DNA of 37,292 bases from a bacterium. Lineage in GTDB: Bacteria; Bacillota_I; Bacilli_A; RF39; UBA660. The first letter of the stretch is position 1. Every line of letters starts with the position of its first letter. The notes beneath the pieces are model-generated. The model worked only from the letters and a program-made list of their open reading frames with translations. It did no database searches and had not been told where the DNA came from. The DNA lies in contig JAUNNO010000005.1 in assembly GCA_030531425.1 (NCBI GenBank), positions 4,711 to 42,002 of the forward strand, in the 5' to 3' direction. Both the position numbers and the translations under genes were made by a program. This document shows, piece by piece, positions 17,347 through 27,374 of this stretch.

Positions 17347-19558
17347 GGAATGTCCTTGATATTACTTCTTCTTTTTGCTCTTTAGTTAGTTTATTAAAGT
17401 TTACTGCATACCCAGATACTCTAATAGTTAGATTTGGGTATTTATTTGGATTATTCATAGCATCTATTAATAAATTTTTGTCCATTACATTTACATTCAA
17501 ATGATGCGCGCCACTACCAAAATATCCATCTAATATCTTAACTAAATTTTCTGTTCTTGCAACCTCATCATTACCTAGTGATGAAGGTACGATAGAAAAT
17601 GTATTAGAAATTCCATCTTGGCAACAATCTTTATATGGTATTTTAGCCACTGATGAAAGTGATGCAAGTGCGCCTGAAATGTCAGCTCCTTGTGTTGGAT
17701 TAGCACCAGGTGCGAAAGGTACCTTAGACTTTCTTCCATCAGGAGTTGCTCCAGTATGTTTTCCATATACAACATTACTTGTTATAGTTAACAAAGAAAG
17801 TGTTGGTATTGCATCTTTATATAAAGGATACTTCTTAAGTTCTTTATACACTCTTTTTACTAAATTAACTGCAACACTATCAACTCTATTATCATTGTTT
17901 CCATATCTAGGATAATCAAATTCTATATCAAAAGCATTTGTAATACCACGCTCATCTCTTTTTACCCTGACATGTCCATATTGTATTGCTGAAAATGAAT
18001 CAGCTACAATAGAAATTCCTGCAAGTCCAAATGCCATTAAATATTCTGGTTTTGTATCTATAAATGCCATTTGACTACTTTCATACGCATATTTGTCATG
18101 CATATAATGTATTATATTTAGGGAATCTACATATATTTTTACAGTTTTTTTAAGTACTTTTTCAAATTGTTTTAATACAGTCTCACAATCTAAGTATTCA
18201 CCTTCAATAGGATCTATTCCATCTATTACAAGTTCTCCTGTTAATTCATCTCTTCCTCCATTTAAAGCATAAAGTAAAACCTTTACAAAATTAATTCTAG
18301 CCCCAAAAAATTGTGATTGATGACCTTCTATTAGTGCTGATACACAACAAGATATAGCATAATCATTTCCATATAAAGGACGCATTATATCATCATTTTC
18401 AAATTGCAATGTATGAGTTTTTATTGACATTTTTGATGCAAATTTTTTAAAATTAACAGGCAAGTTTTTACTCCATAATACTGTTAGATTAGGTTCGGCT
18501 GCCTCGCCTATATTGTTTAGAGAATTTAAAATACGAAAACTTGTTTTAGTTACTAAAGATTTAGAAGAATCTAACATACCTCCAATAGATTCAGTAACCC
18601 AAGTTGGATCTCCTGCAAATAACTCATTATATTCAGGAGTTCTAAGATGACGAATAAGTCTTAATTTTATAACATATTGATCTATTAATTCTTGTGCTGC
18701 TTCTTCTGTTAGAATGCCTTTTTGTATATCATTTTCAATATATATATCAAAGAAAGTTGTATTTCTACCAATACTTGTTGCAGCTCCATTATTTTGTTTT
18801 GCTGCTGCAAGGTATGCAAAATAAGTCCATTGTATAGCTTCTTTAGCATTCATGGCTGGTTTAGATATATCATATCCATATCTTGAAGCCATCTTTTTTA
18901 TATCATTTAAAGCTTTTATTTGTTCTTTTATATCTTCTCTTAATTGGATAACATCTGTAGATGTAATATCAGTTAATTTATCTAAGTCTTCTTTCTTTTT
19001 ATCTATTAAAAAATCTATTCCATATAGGGCAAGACGTCTATAATCACCTATTATTCTACCTCTACCATAAGCATCTGGAAGTCCTGTGATTAAATGATTA
19101 TGACGAGCAAGTCTTATATCAGATGTATATGCATCAAAAACTCCATCATTATGAGTTTTTCTAAATTCTTTAAATTTATTTTCTAAGTCTTGATCTAAGT
19201 GATAGCCATAAGCTTCTAAAGACTTTTCAACCATTCTAAGTCCACCATATGGATTTACTATTCTTTTTAATGGTTCATCTGTTTGAAGGCCTACTATTAC
19301 TTCATCTTTTCTAGATATATATCCAGGATTAAAAGAATCAATACCACTCATATTAAATGTATCTACATCTAAAACCCCGCTTATAGCCTCCTTAGCTAAT
19401 AATTTTTTACATTTATCCCATACTTTAGATGTTTTTTTACTTATACCTTTTAAAAACGAATCATCATCTGTATATTCTTTATAATTGTTTTGAATAAAGT
19501 CTGAAACATCAATTTCTTTCTTCCATTTAGTTCCTTTAAAATTACTCCAAGCCTCCAT
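17333..19558 (-). CDS. pflB: Formate C-acetyltransferase (pyruvate formate-lyase)
   Basis: PflB cleaves pyruvate with CoA to acetyl-CoA and formate under anaerobic conditions. The 741-residue protein has the adjacent catalytic cysteines Cys404-Cys405 ([10 protein letters not shown]). Its glycyl-radical loop [10 protein letters not shown] has Gly716 as the radical site. The N-terminal [21 protein letters not shown] and [16 protein letters not shown] segments are canonical. It is full length and, unlike the NrdD in this window, keeps its radical domain in the same chain. GGAGGTAAAT precedes the ATG. The gene lies two bases after ligA and overlaps pflA. Confidence 0.97.
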   Translation of the reverse strand: MEAWSNFKGTKWKKEIDVSDFIQNNYKEYTDDDSFLKGISKKTSKVWDKCKKLLAKEAISGVLDVDTFNMSGIDSFNPGYISRKDEVIVGLQTDEPLKRIVNPYGGLRMVEKSLEAYGYHLDQDLENKFKEFRKTHNDGVFDAYTSDIRLARHNHLITGLPDAYGRGRIIGDYRRLALYGIDFLIDKKKEDLDKLTDITSTDVIQLREDIKEQIKALNDIKKMASRYGYDISKPAMNAKEAIQWTYFAYLAAAKQNNGAATSIGRNTTFFDIYIENDIQKGILTEEAAQELIDQYVIKLRLIRHLRTPEYNELFAGDPTWVTESIGGMLDSSKSLVTKTSFRILNSLNNIGEAAEPNLTVLWSKNLPVNFKKFASKMSIKTHTLQFENDDIMRPLYGNDYAISCCVSALIEGHQSQFFGARINFVKVLLYALNGGRDELTGELVIDGIDPIEGEYLDCETVLKQFEKVLKKTVKIYVDSLNIIHYMHDKYAYESSQMAFIDTKPEYLMAFGLAGISIVADSFSAIQYGHVRVKRDERGITNAFDIEFDYPRYGNNDNRVDSVAVNLVKRVYKELKKYPLYKDAIPTLSLLTITSNVVYGKHTGATPDGRKSKVPFAPGANPTQGADISGALASLSSVAKIPYKDCCQDGISNTFSIVPSSLGNDEVARTENLVKILDGYFGSGAHHLNVNVMDKNLLIDAMNNPNKYPNLTIRVSGYAVNFNKLTKEQKEEVISRTFHEKI

Positions 19559-19560
19559 AT

Positions 19561-21564
<2,004 letters not shown>

Positions 21565-21603
21565 TTATAACATATTTGTAAATACTTTAAAATAATAACA
21601 AAC

Positions 21604-21646
21604 AAAAAAGAGAATTTATATTCTCACTTTACAAAATAAGTGAGAA
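21604..21646 (-). terminator. Two overlapping hairpins between nrdG and ligA
   Basis: On the minus strand TTCTCACTT/AAGTGAGAA (21621-21646) is followed by GAGAAT/ATTCTC with TTTTTT (21604-21625). Both need the segment GAGAA at 21621-21625, so they are mutually exclusive. The second is a short intrinsic terminator; the first would block it. Confidence 0.6.
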
Positions 21647-21650
21647 AGCT

Positions 21651-22208
21651 CTAAATATATAGAGTCTCTCTTTTTTTTAAATTATTTTTATTTTTTTTAT
21701 TGTTTAATTCATATAAAACTACACTATGATTTTCTAATGATTTAGGTACATCTATTATTCTTTGGTTACTAGACCCTCTAAATTCTAAATCCATACTTTT
21801 TTTATACTTATCATATTTTCCATCTATGAGTACATCTATCTTGCTTAAAAAATCTAATATATCTTTTGTGCCAAGATTTAATAACTGTTCAAAAGTAAAA
21901 CCTGTATAAGCCCAAACGTTCAATCCTAAGTCATGACAGGCTGCAGCTAAAACTGCACACTCCCTTGGTTGAAACATAGGGTCTCCACCTGAGAAAGTAA
22001 CGCCATCTTGATCTTCCAATTTTTCTAACTTTTTAATTATATCTTCTACATCTACAAGCTCTCCACCAGCGAAATCATGCGTAGATGGATTATGGCACTC
22101 AGGGCATGCATGAGAACATCCTTGAGTCCAAATAACCGTCCTAATTCCTTTTCCATCAACTATACTATCTGGTTGTAAGTCTGCAGCTAGTCTAATCTTC
22201 ATACTCAT
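21651..22208 (-). CDS. nrdG: Anaerobic ribonucleotide reductase activating protein NrdG
   Basis: NrdG is the radical SAM activase that makes the glycyl radical on class III ribonucleotide reductase. The product (185 residues from the ATG at 22208) has CSHACPEC (Cys31, Cys35, Cys38) in WTQGCSHACPECHNP, and DGVTFSGGDPMFQ for SAM binding. The C-terminal tail after about residue 160 is lysine- and asparagine-rich. The start is uncertain: GTG 22211, ATG 22208 and ATG 22202 are all possible, and the ribosome binding site is weak. It lies 23 bases after the small glycyl-radical cistron, which should carry its target glycine. Confidence 0.94.
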   Translation of the reverse strand: MSMKIRLAADLQPDSIVDGKGIRTVIWTQGCSHACPECHNPSTHDFAGGELVDVEDIIKKLEKLEDQDGVTFSGGDPMFQPRECAVLAAACHDLGLNVWAYTGFTFEQLLNLGTKDILDFLSKIDVLIDGKYDKYKKSMDLEFRGSSNQRIIDVPKSLENHSVVLYELNNKKNKNNLKKRETLYI

Positions 22209-22231
22209 CACACTTTTCTTTTTTTATTTTA

Positions 22232-22405
22232 TTATTTACAAGAACATTTTTCTTCAGACATTACATCTTTAATTCCAGTGTGTTTTACACGATCTTTTTC
22301 TTCTGCACGCTTTCCATTATTAAAACGTTTTACATCTCCACTTAAATATCCTGTAACTCTTCTTATTCTTTCAAAACCTACACCTTCACCAACTAATTTT
22401 TCCAT
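22232..22405 (-). CDS. Stand-alone glycyl-radical domain of class III ribonucleotide reductase (split NrdD C-terminus)
   Basis: This 57-residue protein corresponds to the C-terminal end of ordinary NrdD. FERIRRVTGYL (11-21) is the glycyl-radical loop, with Gly19 as the predicted radical site, and RFNNGKRAEEKDRVKH (27-42) is the conserved tail. It then adds GIKDVMSEEKCSCK, a short tail ending Cys-x-Cys-Lys. The ATG at 22405 lies 13 bases after the nrdD stop, and this gap is AAGGGAGAAATTT, a good ribosome binding site. The frame differs from nrdD. About 18 residues of new sequence end the large chain and 10 begin the small one, so this is not a simple one-base frameshift. NrdG, encoded next, would be the activase. 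Confidence 0.88.
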   Translation of the reverse strand: MEKLVGEGVGFERIRRVTGYLSGDVKRFNNGKRAEEKDRVKHTGIKDVMSEEKCSCK

Positions 22406-22418
22406 AAATTTCTCCCTT

Positions 22419-24719
22419 CTAACATCCACATTGGAAGTTTTTAACTTCTTCTAGTGGTACTGATTCAAATTCCTTACGTCCACAACCAGGACACACATCA
22501 CCAATTACCCCAACATATCCACAAACAGGATCTCTATCAACAGGATGGTTAATAGCTCCATAACCAATTCCTAGTTCTTTCATCATTCTAATTACTGATT
22601 CAAATGCATCTACGTTCATAGCAGTATTTCCATCAAACTCTATATAAGAAATATGTCCTCCATTAGTTAAATTATGATATGGAGCCTCCACTTCTAATTT
22701 ATGTTTAATAGATGTTTGATAATATACTGGAACATGGAATGAATTTGTATAATAATCTCTATCGGTAACTCCTTTGATTTTTCCATAAATTGCTTTATCT
22801 ATATTTACAAATCTACCAGAAAGTCCTTCTGCTGGAGTTGCGATTAGTGTATAATTTAGATTTGCTTCTTTAGCAAACTCATTACATTTTTCTCTCATAA
22901 ATGAAATTATTTCAAGACCTAATTTTTGAGCTTTTTTAGATTCTCCGTGATGTTCCCCTATTAAAGCTTTTAATGTTTCAGCAAGTCCTATAAATCCTAT
23001 TGTAAGAGTACCATGTTTTAATATTTTTCTCATTCTATCTGTTGGTTTTAATTTATCACCATCAGTCCAAATGCCTTGTTCTATTAAGAATGGAAAATTA
23101 TAACATCTTTTATTACATTGAATTTCAAATCTTTCATATAATTGATCTTTTATAAGTTCCATTACTTCTCCAAGTTCTTTATAAAAACCAGCCATATCTG
23201 CTTTAGTTCTTTCACCTAGGCAAATACCATATTTAATTCCTAATCTTGGCAGGTTAAGTGATGTAAATGATAAATTACCACGTCCTCCTGTTGTTTCATT
23301 ATTCCTATCAGTAACATCTGCCATAACACGTGTACGGCATCCCATATATCCTACTTCAGTTCTATAATCTCCTGGTTTATAATATTCTATGTTAAATGGT
23401 GCATCTAGAAATGAGAAGTTTGGAAATAATCTTTTTGCAGACACTTCACAAGCTAGTCTAAACAAGTCATAATTAGGATCTTCTTTGTTATAATTTATTC
23501 CTTCTTTTACTTTAAATATTGATACAGGGAATATAGGAGTTTCCCCATGACCTAATCCAGCATCTGTAGCTTTTAAGAAGTTAGATATAATCATTCTTCC
23601 TTCTTTTGATATATCAGTACCAAAATTTATAGATGAAAATGGTACCTGCGCACCTGCTCTAGAATGCATTGTATTTAAATTATGTACAAAAGCTTCCATT
23701 GCTTGATATGTAATCCTATCTGTCTTAGCAATTGATTTTTCATATGCTTTTTCAAATAATCTTTTTATCTCATCACTTTCCTTATAGATAGGTTCAAATA
23801 TTTCTATACTAAAATCAATACTTTCTAATTTATCAATTTCACGAGCAATTCTTTCCATGCTTATATGGCTTAATAATCCTTCTAAGTCTAAGAAATCAGC
23901 AATTTGTTGTTTAAATTGTTTTTTAAATGTCATAAGTACTCCTGGTGCCATATAAAAATCAAATGCTGGAATACTTTGCCCTCCGTGTTGATCGTTTTGA
24001 TTTGCTTGAATAGCTATTGCAGCTAAAGCCCCAAATGATGTAATATCTTTTGGTGGTCTTAAATACCCATGACCTGTTGAAAATCCTTTTTTAAATAATC
24101 TATCAAGTTCTATTTGCATACAAGTTGTAGTACCCATAGGTAGAAAATCCATATCGTGAATATGAATATCACCATTATCGTGTGCATCTGCAAATCTTTT
24201 CTTCATTAAATATGATTTTGCAAATTCTTTTGATACTGTAGAACCATATTGAAGCATAGTTCCCATAGCAGTATCACCATCTACATTTGCATTTTCTCTT
24301 TTTGTATCATCTTCAGAAGCTGATTTTAATCCTAATCCTTCAATAGTTTTTAAGAATTTATGCATTCTTTTGTCATCAATAAACATTTCACGAGATTGAC
24401 TTCTTCTTTCCCTATATTCAGAAAATGATTTATATACCTCATCATACTTTTTTTTCTTTAAAGATTCTTCTATTAAATCCTGAATCTCTTCTATTTTTAT
24501 CTTTTCAGTATAATTTTTTTCTATCAATTTTATAACTTCATTATATACTTTAGTTATATCTTTATCATCATATTTAAATTTTCCTGACTCTTCATCTTGT
24601 TCGTTAACACTATCAAATCCTTTTTTAATAGCAAGCGCTATTTTAGCACCATCAAAATCAACTTTTTTACCATTTCTTTTGATAACTACTAAGTCAGTTT
24701 TCTCTTCTACACCTATCAT
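22419..24719 (-). CDS. nrdD: Anaerobic (class III) ribonucleoside-triphosphate reductase, large chain lacking the radical loop
   Basis: NrdD reduces ribonucleotides to deoxyribonucleotides without oxygen. The 766-residue chain has an N-terminal ATP-cone (about 9-105, VVIKRNGKKVDFDGAKIALAI) and the ten-stranded barrel with the likely active-site cysteines Cys200 (GTTTCMQIE) and Cys461 (GYMGCRTRV). It also has QNDQHGGQSIPAFD, and a C-terminal cysteine region CGYVGVIGDVCPGCGRKE (733-750). It then ends FESVPLEEVKNFQCGC. The expected ERIRRxTGYL radical loop is missing and is encoded by the next cistron. Only three cysteines of the expected CxxC...CxxC zinc site are present (733, 743, 746); the terminal Cys764 and Cys766 are unusual. 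AGGAG precedes the start and a strong promoter lies upstream. Confidence 0.93.
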   Translation of the reverse strand: MIGVEEKTDLVVIKRNGKKVDFDGAKIALAIKKGFDSVNEQDEESGKFKYDDKDITKVYNEVIKLIEKNYTEKIKIEEIQDLIEESLKKKKYDEVYKSFSEYRERRSQSREMFIDDKRMHKFLKTIEGLGLKSASEDDTKRENANVDGDTAMGTMLQYGSTVSKEFAKSYLMKKRFADAHDNGDIHIHDMDFLPMGTTTCMQIELDRLFKKGFSTGHGYLRPPKDITSFGALAAIAIQANQNDQHGGQSIPAFDFYMAPGVLMTFKKQFKQQIADFLDLEGLLSHISMERIAREIDKLESIDFSIEIFEPIYKESDEIKRLFEKAYEKSIAKTDRITYQAMEAFVHNLNTMHSRAGAQVPFSSINFGTDISKEGRMIISNFLKATDAGLGHGETPIFPVSIFKVKEGINYNKEDPNYDLFRLACEVSAKRLFPNFSFLDAPFNIEYYKPGDYRTEVGYMGCRTRVMADVTDRNNETTGGRGNLSFTSLNLPRLGIKYGICLGERTKADMAGFYKELGEVMELIKDQLYERFEIQCNKRCYNFPFLIEQGIWTDGDKLKPTDRMRKILKHGTLTIGFIGLAETLKALIGEHHGESKKAQKLGLEIISFMREKCNEFAKEANLNYTLIATPAEGLSGRFVNIDKAIYGKIKGVTDRDYYTNSFHVPVYYQTSIKHKLEVEAPYHNLTNGGHISYIEFDGNTAMNVDAFESVIRMMKELGIGYGAINHPVDRDPVCGYVGVIGDVCPGCGRKEFESVPLEEVKNFQCGC

Positions 24720-24748
24720 AATCTTACTCCTATCTTTAATACAATTTA

Positions 24749-24777
24749 AGTATACATTTTTTGAAAAGCAAAGTCAA
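24749..24777 (-). promoter_or_regulatory. Promoter of the nrdD operon
   Basis: Minus strand TTGACT (24772-24777), 17-base spacer, TATACT (24749-24754). About 55 bases further upstream is the dyad TTTGAAATTCAAA (24831-24843), a possible operator. I see no clear NrdR box. Confidence 0.75.
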
Positions 24778-24922
24778 TATTTTTAAAAAAATTTAAAAGT
24801 GTTTTTTTGAAAATTTACATTTTTTTAATATTTGAAATTCAAAACCCTTTGTTTTATAACGGTTTTATACTTTTGTAATGTCAAAAAAAGTATTTTTTAA
24901 AAAATGAGAAAATATTTTTTTA

Positions 24923-24960
24923 CAAAAAAAGCAAAATTTTTCTTAACTTAATTTTGCTTT
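24923..24960 (-). terminator. Histidine kinase gene terminator
   Basis: Minus strand AAAGCAAAATT and AATTTTGCTTTTTTT separated by a short loop, just after the kinase stop codon. Confidence 0.85.
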
Positions 24961-24967
24961 GTTATAA

Positions 24968-26344
24968 TTATTTTTTTATGTCAAAATAAAATTTAGTACC
25001 TTTTTTTGAAGTTTCTACCCCATAATTAAAATTATGTAGAATTAATATGTTTTTTACTATAGATAAACCAAGACCTGTTCCATATGTAACTCTTTTATAT
25101 TTTTTATCTACTTTATAATATTTATCCCATATATAACTTAGATCTTCTTTTTTTATTCCACTACCTGTATCTATTACCTCAACCCTAATAAAATCTTTAT
25201 TTTCTATTAAATTAACATATATTTTTTTATTATCACCAGTATAATTAATCGCATTATTTATTAAATTATATATAACTTGTTCAATTTTTTTCTTATCGGC
25301 TTTTACATCTAAATCAAACCCATTATAATCAATACTATACCCATCATTATCGCACAAAATTTTAAATCTTTTTATTATACTTTTTATTAATCTATTTAAA
25401 TTAAATTCACTAATTTCTAAATTTATTGAATTAGATTGCATTCTTGATAAATCTAATATATCTTCTACAAGTAAATTTAATCTATCAACCTCTTCTGTTA
25501 TAGTATCTAAATTATTATCTCTTTTTTCTTTATTTTTATAAGTTATATCTTTTACCATTTCTGCATTTGCTTTTATTATTGTTAAAGGAGTTTTTAAGTC
25601 ATGTGATACATTAGCTAAAAGTTCTCTTCTTAAATTTTCTGTTTTAGATAATTCTTTAGTTAAATTATTTAGTGTAGATTCAAGTTCACTTATTTCTTTT
25701 ATATCAGATTTACTTTTAAAATCAACCGTATAATCACCTTTAGAAAGTATTTTACTTAATTTATTTATATTCTCTAATGGTTTGGAAAACTTTTTAGATA
25801 GTATATAAGAAACAATAAAAGCAAGTATAAATATTATTATAGTTATAATTAATAATTGACGTTCCAAAAGCCTAGCTGTATAATTAGCAGGCTCTAAAGA
25901 AGTTGATATAAATACAAATTTACCATTATCTATTTTAACTCCATAAATTAAAAGTTTATTATCATAAATTGGATCATTTACCTTGTATGTCTTGGTATAT
26001 TCACCACTTAACATAAACTCAGTTTTTTTATTATTTATATCTTCAGAGCTATGAACAAAACATCCTCTACTTGCACTATCTGTAGAATACACTATATCTG
26101 ATTTTTCAGTTATTTCTATACATATGTCTTTTTCATAAGATAATTTATTTAATAAAACATCATAATCTTTTTTTAAATATAACATTTCTACTTCTGATGC
26201 TATATCTTTTATTTCACTCATCTTTACTAATTCATAATATAAATTACTTGAAATTACTTGAAGTAATAATATTCCAAATAATATAACTATAGAAAAAACA
26301 CTTAAATAAAGCCATATTTGGTTTTTAAAACTACTTTTCCTCAT
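24968..26344 (-). CDS. Sensor histidine kinase
   Basis: A 458-residue membrane kinase. It has membrane segment 1 (about 11-31), an extracytoplasmic sensor region (about 32-160), membrane segment 2 (about 163-183) and HAMP (about 184-236). HisKA follows with phospho-acceptor His248 in ELLANVSHDLKTPLT. The HATPase domain has the N box NLINNAINYT, G1 DTGSGI and G2 YGTGLGLSIVK. The sensor region is short and has one cysteine, Cys95; I cannot name its ligand. The gene overlaps the response-regulator gene by 14 bases, so the two form one unit. The layout resembles cell-envelope-stress or antimicrobial-peptide kinases, but the target genes are not identifiable here. Confidence 0.93.
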   Translation of the reverse strand: MRKSSFKNQIWLYLSVFSIVILFGILLLQVISSNLYYELVKMSEIKDIASEVEMLYLKKDYDVLLNKLSYEKDICIEITEKSDIVYSTDSASRGCFVHSSEDINNKKTEFMLSGEYTKTYKVNDPIYDNKLLIYGVKIDNGKFVFISTSLEPANYTARLLERQLLIITIIIFILAFIVSYILSKKFSKPLENINKLSKILSKGDYTVDFKSKSDIKEISELESTLNNLTKELSKTENLRRELLANVSHDLKTPLTIIKANAEMVKDITYKNKEKRDNNLDTITEEVDRLNLLVEDILDLSRMQSNSINLEISEFNLNRLIKSIIKRFKILCDNDGYSIDYNGFDLDVKADKKKIEQVIYNLINNAINYTGDNKKIYVNLIENKDFIRVEVIDTGSGIKKEDLSYIWDKYYKVDKKYKRVTYGTGLGLSIVKNILILHNFNYGVETSKKGTKFYFDIKK

Positions 26345-26990
26345 ATTTATATCCCATACTCCTTACGGTAGATATTAAATCTCTATACTCACCTAAACTA
26401 TTTCTAAGCATTTTTATATGAGTATCAACAGTTCTATCTTCTCCATAAAAATCATATCCCCATATATTACTTAATAAAGTTTCTCTTGATAATGCTATAC
26501 CTTTATTTTTAACGAAATAACAAAGCAATTCATACTCTTTAGGCGTTAATTTAATTTCATTATCATCAATAAATACATTATGTCCTAAATAATTTATTTT
26601 CAAAGTTTTATAAACATATTCTTTCTTTTCTATAATATTTCTATTAGTTATAGCCTTAATTCTAGCCATTAATTCCCTTGGAGAAAAAGGCTTAGTTACA
26701 TAATCATCTACTCCCATATTAAAACTTTGTAACTTATCATATTCATCTGATCTAGCTGATAACATAATAACCGGTACATCACAAATATTTTTGATCTCTT
26801 TTAAAGTTGTATATCCATCCATTTTAGGCATCATTATATCTAAAATAATTATATCAATATTATTATTTTTTATTTTATCAAGTGCCTCTATTCCATTTGA
26901 TGCTTCTTCTACTAAATAACCTTCATTGTTTGAATACTCTTTTATAACTTCTCTTATACTTATCTCATCATCTACTATTAATATCTTCAT
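26331..26990 (-). CDS. OmpR/PhoB-family response regulator
   Basis: The 219-residue protein has an N-terminal receiver domain with the acidic pair Asp8-Asp9, phospho-acceptor Asp51 (IIILDIMMPKMDG), a Ser/Thr switch in VIMLSARS and the conserved lysine in DDYVTKPFSPREL. The C-terminal winged-helix DNA-binding domain (about 125-219) has LTPKEYELLCYFVKNKG and the recognition helix EDRTVDTHIKMLRNSLG. It is the first gene of the kinase pair. A TATAAT lies just upstream (about 27010), but I see no good -35. The regulon cannot be told from the window. Confidence 0.94.
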   Translation of the reverse strand: MKILIVDDEISIREVIKEYSNNEGYLVEEASNGIEALDKIKNNNIDIIILDIMMPKMDGYTTLKEIKNICDVPVIMLSARSDEYDKLQSFNMGVDDYVTKPFSPRELMARIKAITNRNIIEKKEYVYKTLKINYLGHNVFIDDNEIKLTPKEYELLCYFVKNKGIALSRETLLSNIWGYDFYGEDRTVDTHIKMLRNSLGEYRDLISTVRSMGYKYEEK

Positions 26991-27044
26991 TTATATCACC
27001 TAATTATTATTATACAACATTTTATTAACATTTGAGAACAAAAG

Positions 27045-27271
27045 TCAAAAATATATTTTGAATGAATCTTCTAAATTAAATATACTACATCTAAATAGAT
27101 ATTTATCATTTTCACTTAACCAATTATTTTCTTTTAACATACTTGGTAATTCTTTTATTGCATTAAATAAATTTATATAATAATTATTCTATTATCATTT
27201 GGATACATTCTAAATACATAACATTCCATTATTTTAATGTCATCACAACCTTGTACTAAAAAGATAACAAT
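27045..27271 (-). pseudogene. Decayed protein-coding remnant of unknown family
   Basis: On the minus strand one frame reads IVIFLVQGCDDIKIMECYVF, then RMYPNDNRIIII and a stop. The adjacent frame continues coding-like sequence NLFNAIKELPSMLKENNW, then LSENDKYLFRCSIFNLEDSF and a stop at 27045. There is no start codon with a ribosome binding site. The amino-acid composition looks like protein and unlike random AT-rich sequence, which suggests a gene broken by a frameshift. I do not recognise the parent. It sits between the pyrophosphatase gene and the two-component operon. Confidence 0.45.
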
Positions 27272-27284
27272 TTACAAAGAAAAA

Positions 27285-27345
27285 GTTAAATACGGTGTTC
27301 GGCTATTTATTTTTTTTACCGAGCGCTTTCACGCTTTTATATTAT
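27285..27345. other. Locally G+C-richer, possibly structured element
   Basis: Within a nearly featureless AT-rich gap, CGGTGTTCGGCT (27293-27304), ACCGAGCGCT (27318-27327) and TCACGC stand out. On the minus strand AGCG/CGCT can close a six-base loop, and CTCGG can pair with CCGAA across an A/T-rich loop. It lies downstream of the ppaC terminator. I match it to no known riboswitch or small RNA. Confidence 0.25.
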
Positions 27346-27347
27346 AT

Positions 27348-27374
27348 AAAAAAAGATAATATTTTACATTATCT
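27348..27374 (-). terminator. ppaC terminator, overlapping its stop codon
   Basis: AGATAAT (27354-27360) pairs with ATTATCT (27368-27374), with a minus-strand U-run (27348-27354). The stop codon (27369-27371) lies within the stem. Confidence 0.8.

Noticed and set aside
17575-17775. Same-strand open frame inside pflB
   Set aside because: It is an out-of-frame shadow of a clearly conserved pflB region.
22403-22480. Programmed frameshift or sequencing error joining nrdD to the radical domain
   Set aside because: A single shift at the junction would leave about 20 extra residues between EFESV and FERIRR compared with what the family shows. The gap also holds a proper ribosome binding site and ATG. 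A separate cistron fits better, although raw reads should still be examined.
24721-24960. NrdR boxes upstream of nrdD
   Set aside because: No pair of ACAnnATATATnnTGT-like sites was found; only an unrelated TTTGAAATTCAAA dyad is present.
27285-27345. Fluoride riboswitch or tRNA fragment, suggested by GGTGTTCGGC
   Set aside because: The remaining conserved positions of the fluoride motif and of a tRNA cloverleaf are absent, and no gene follows on the plus strand.
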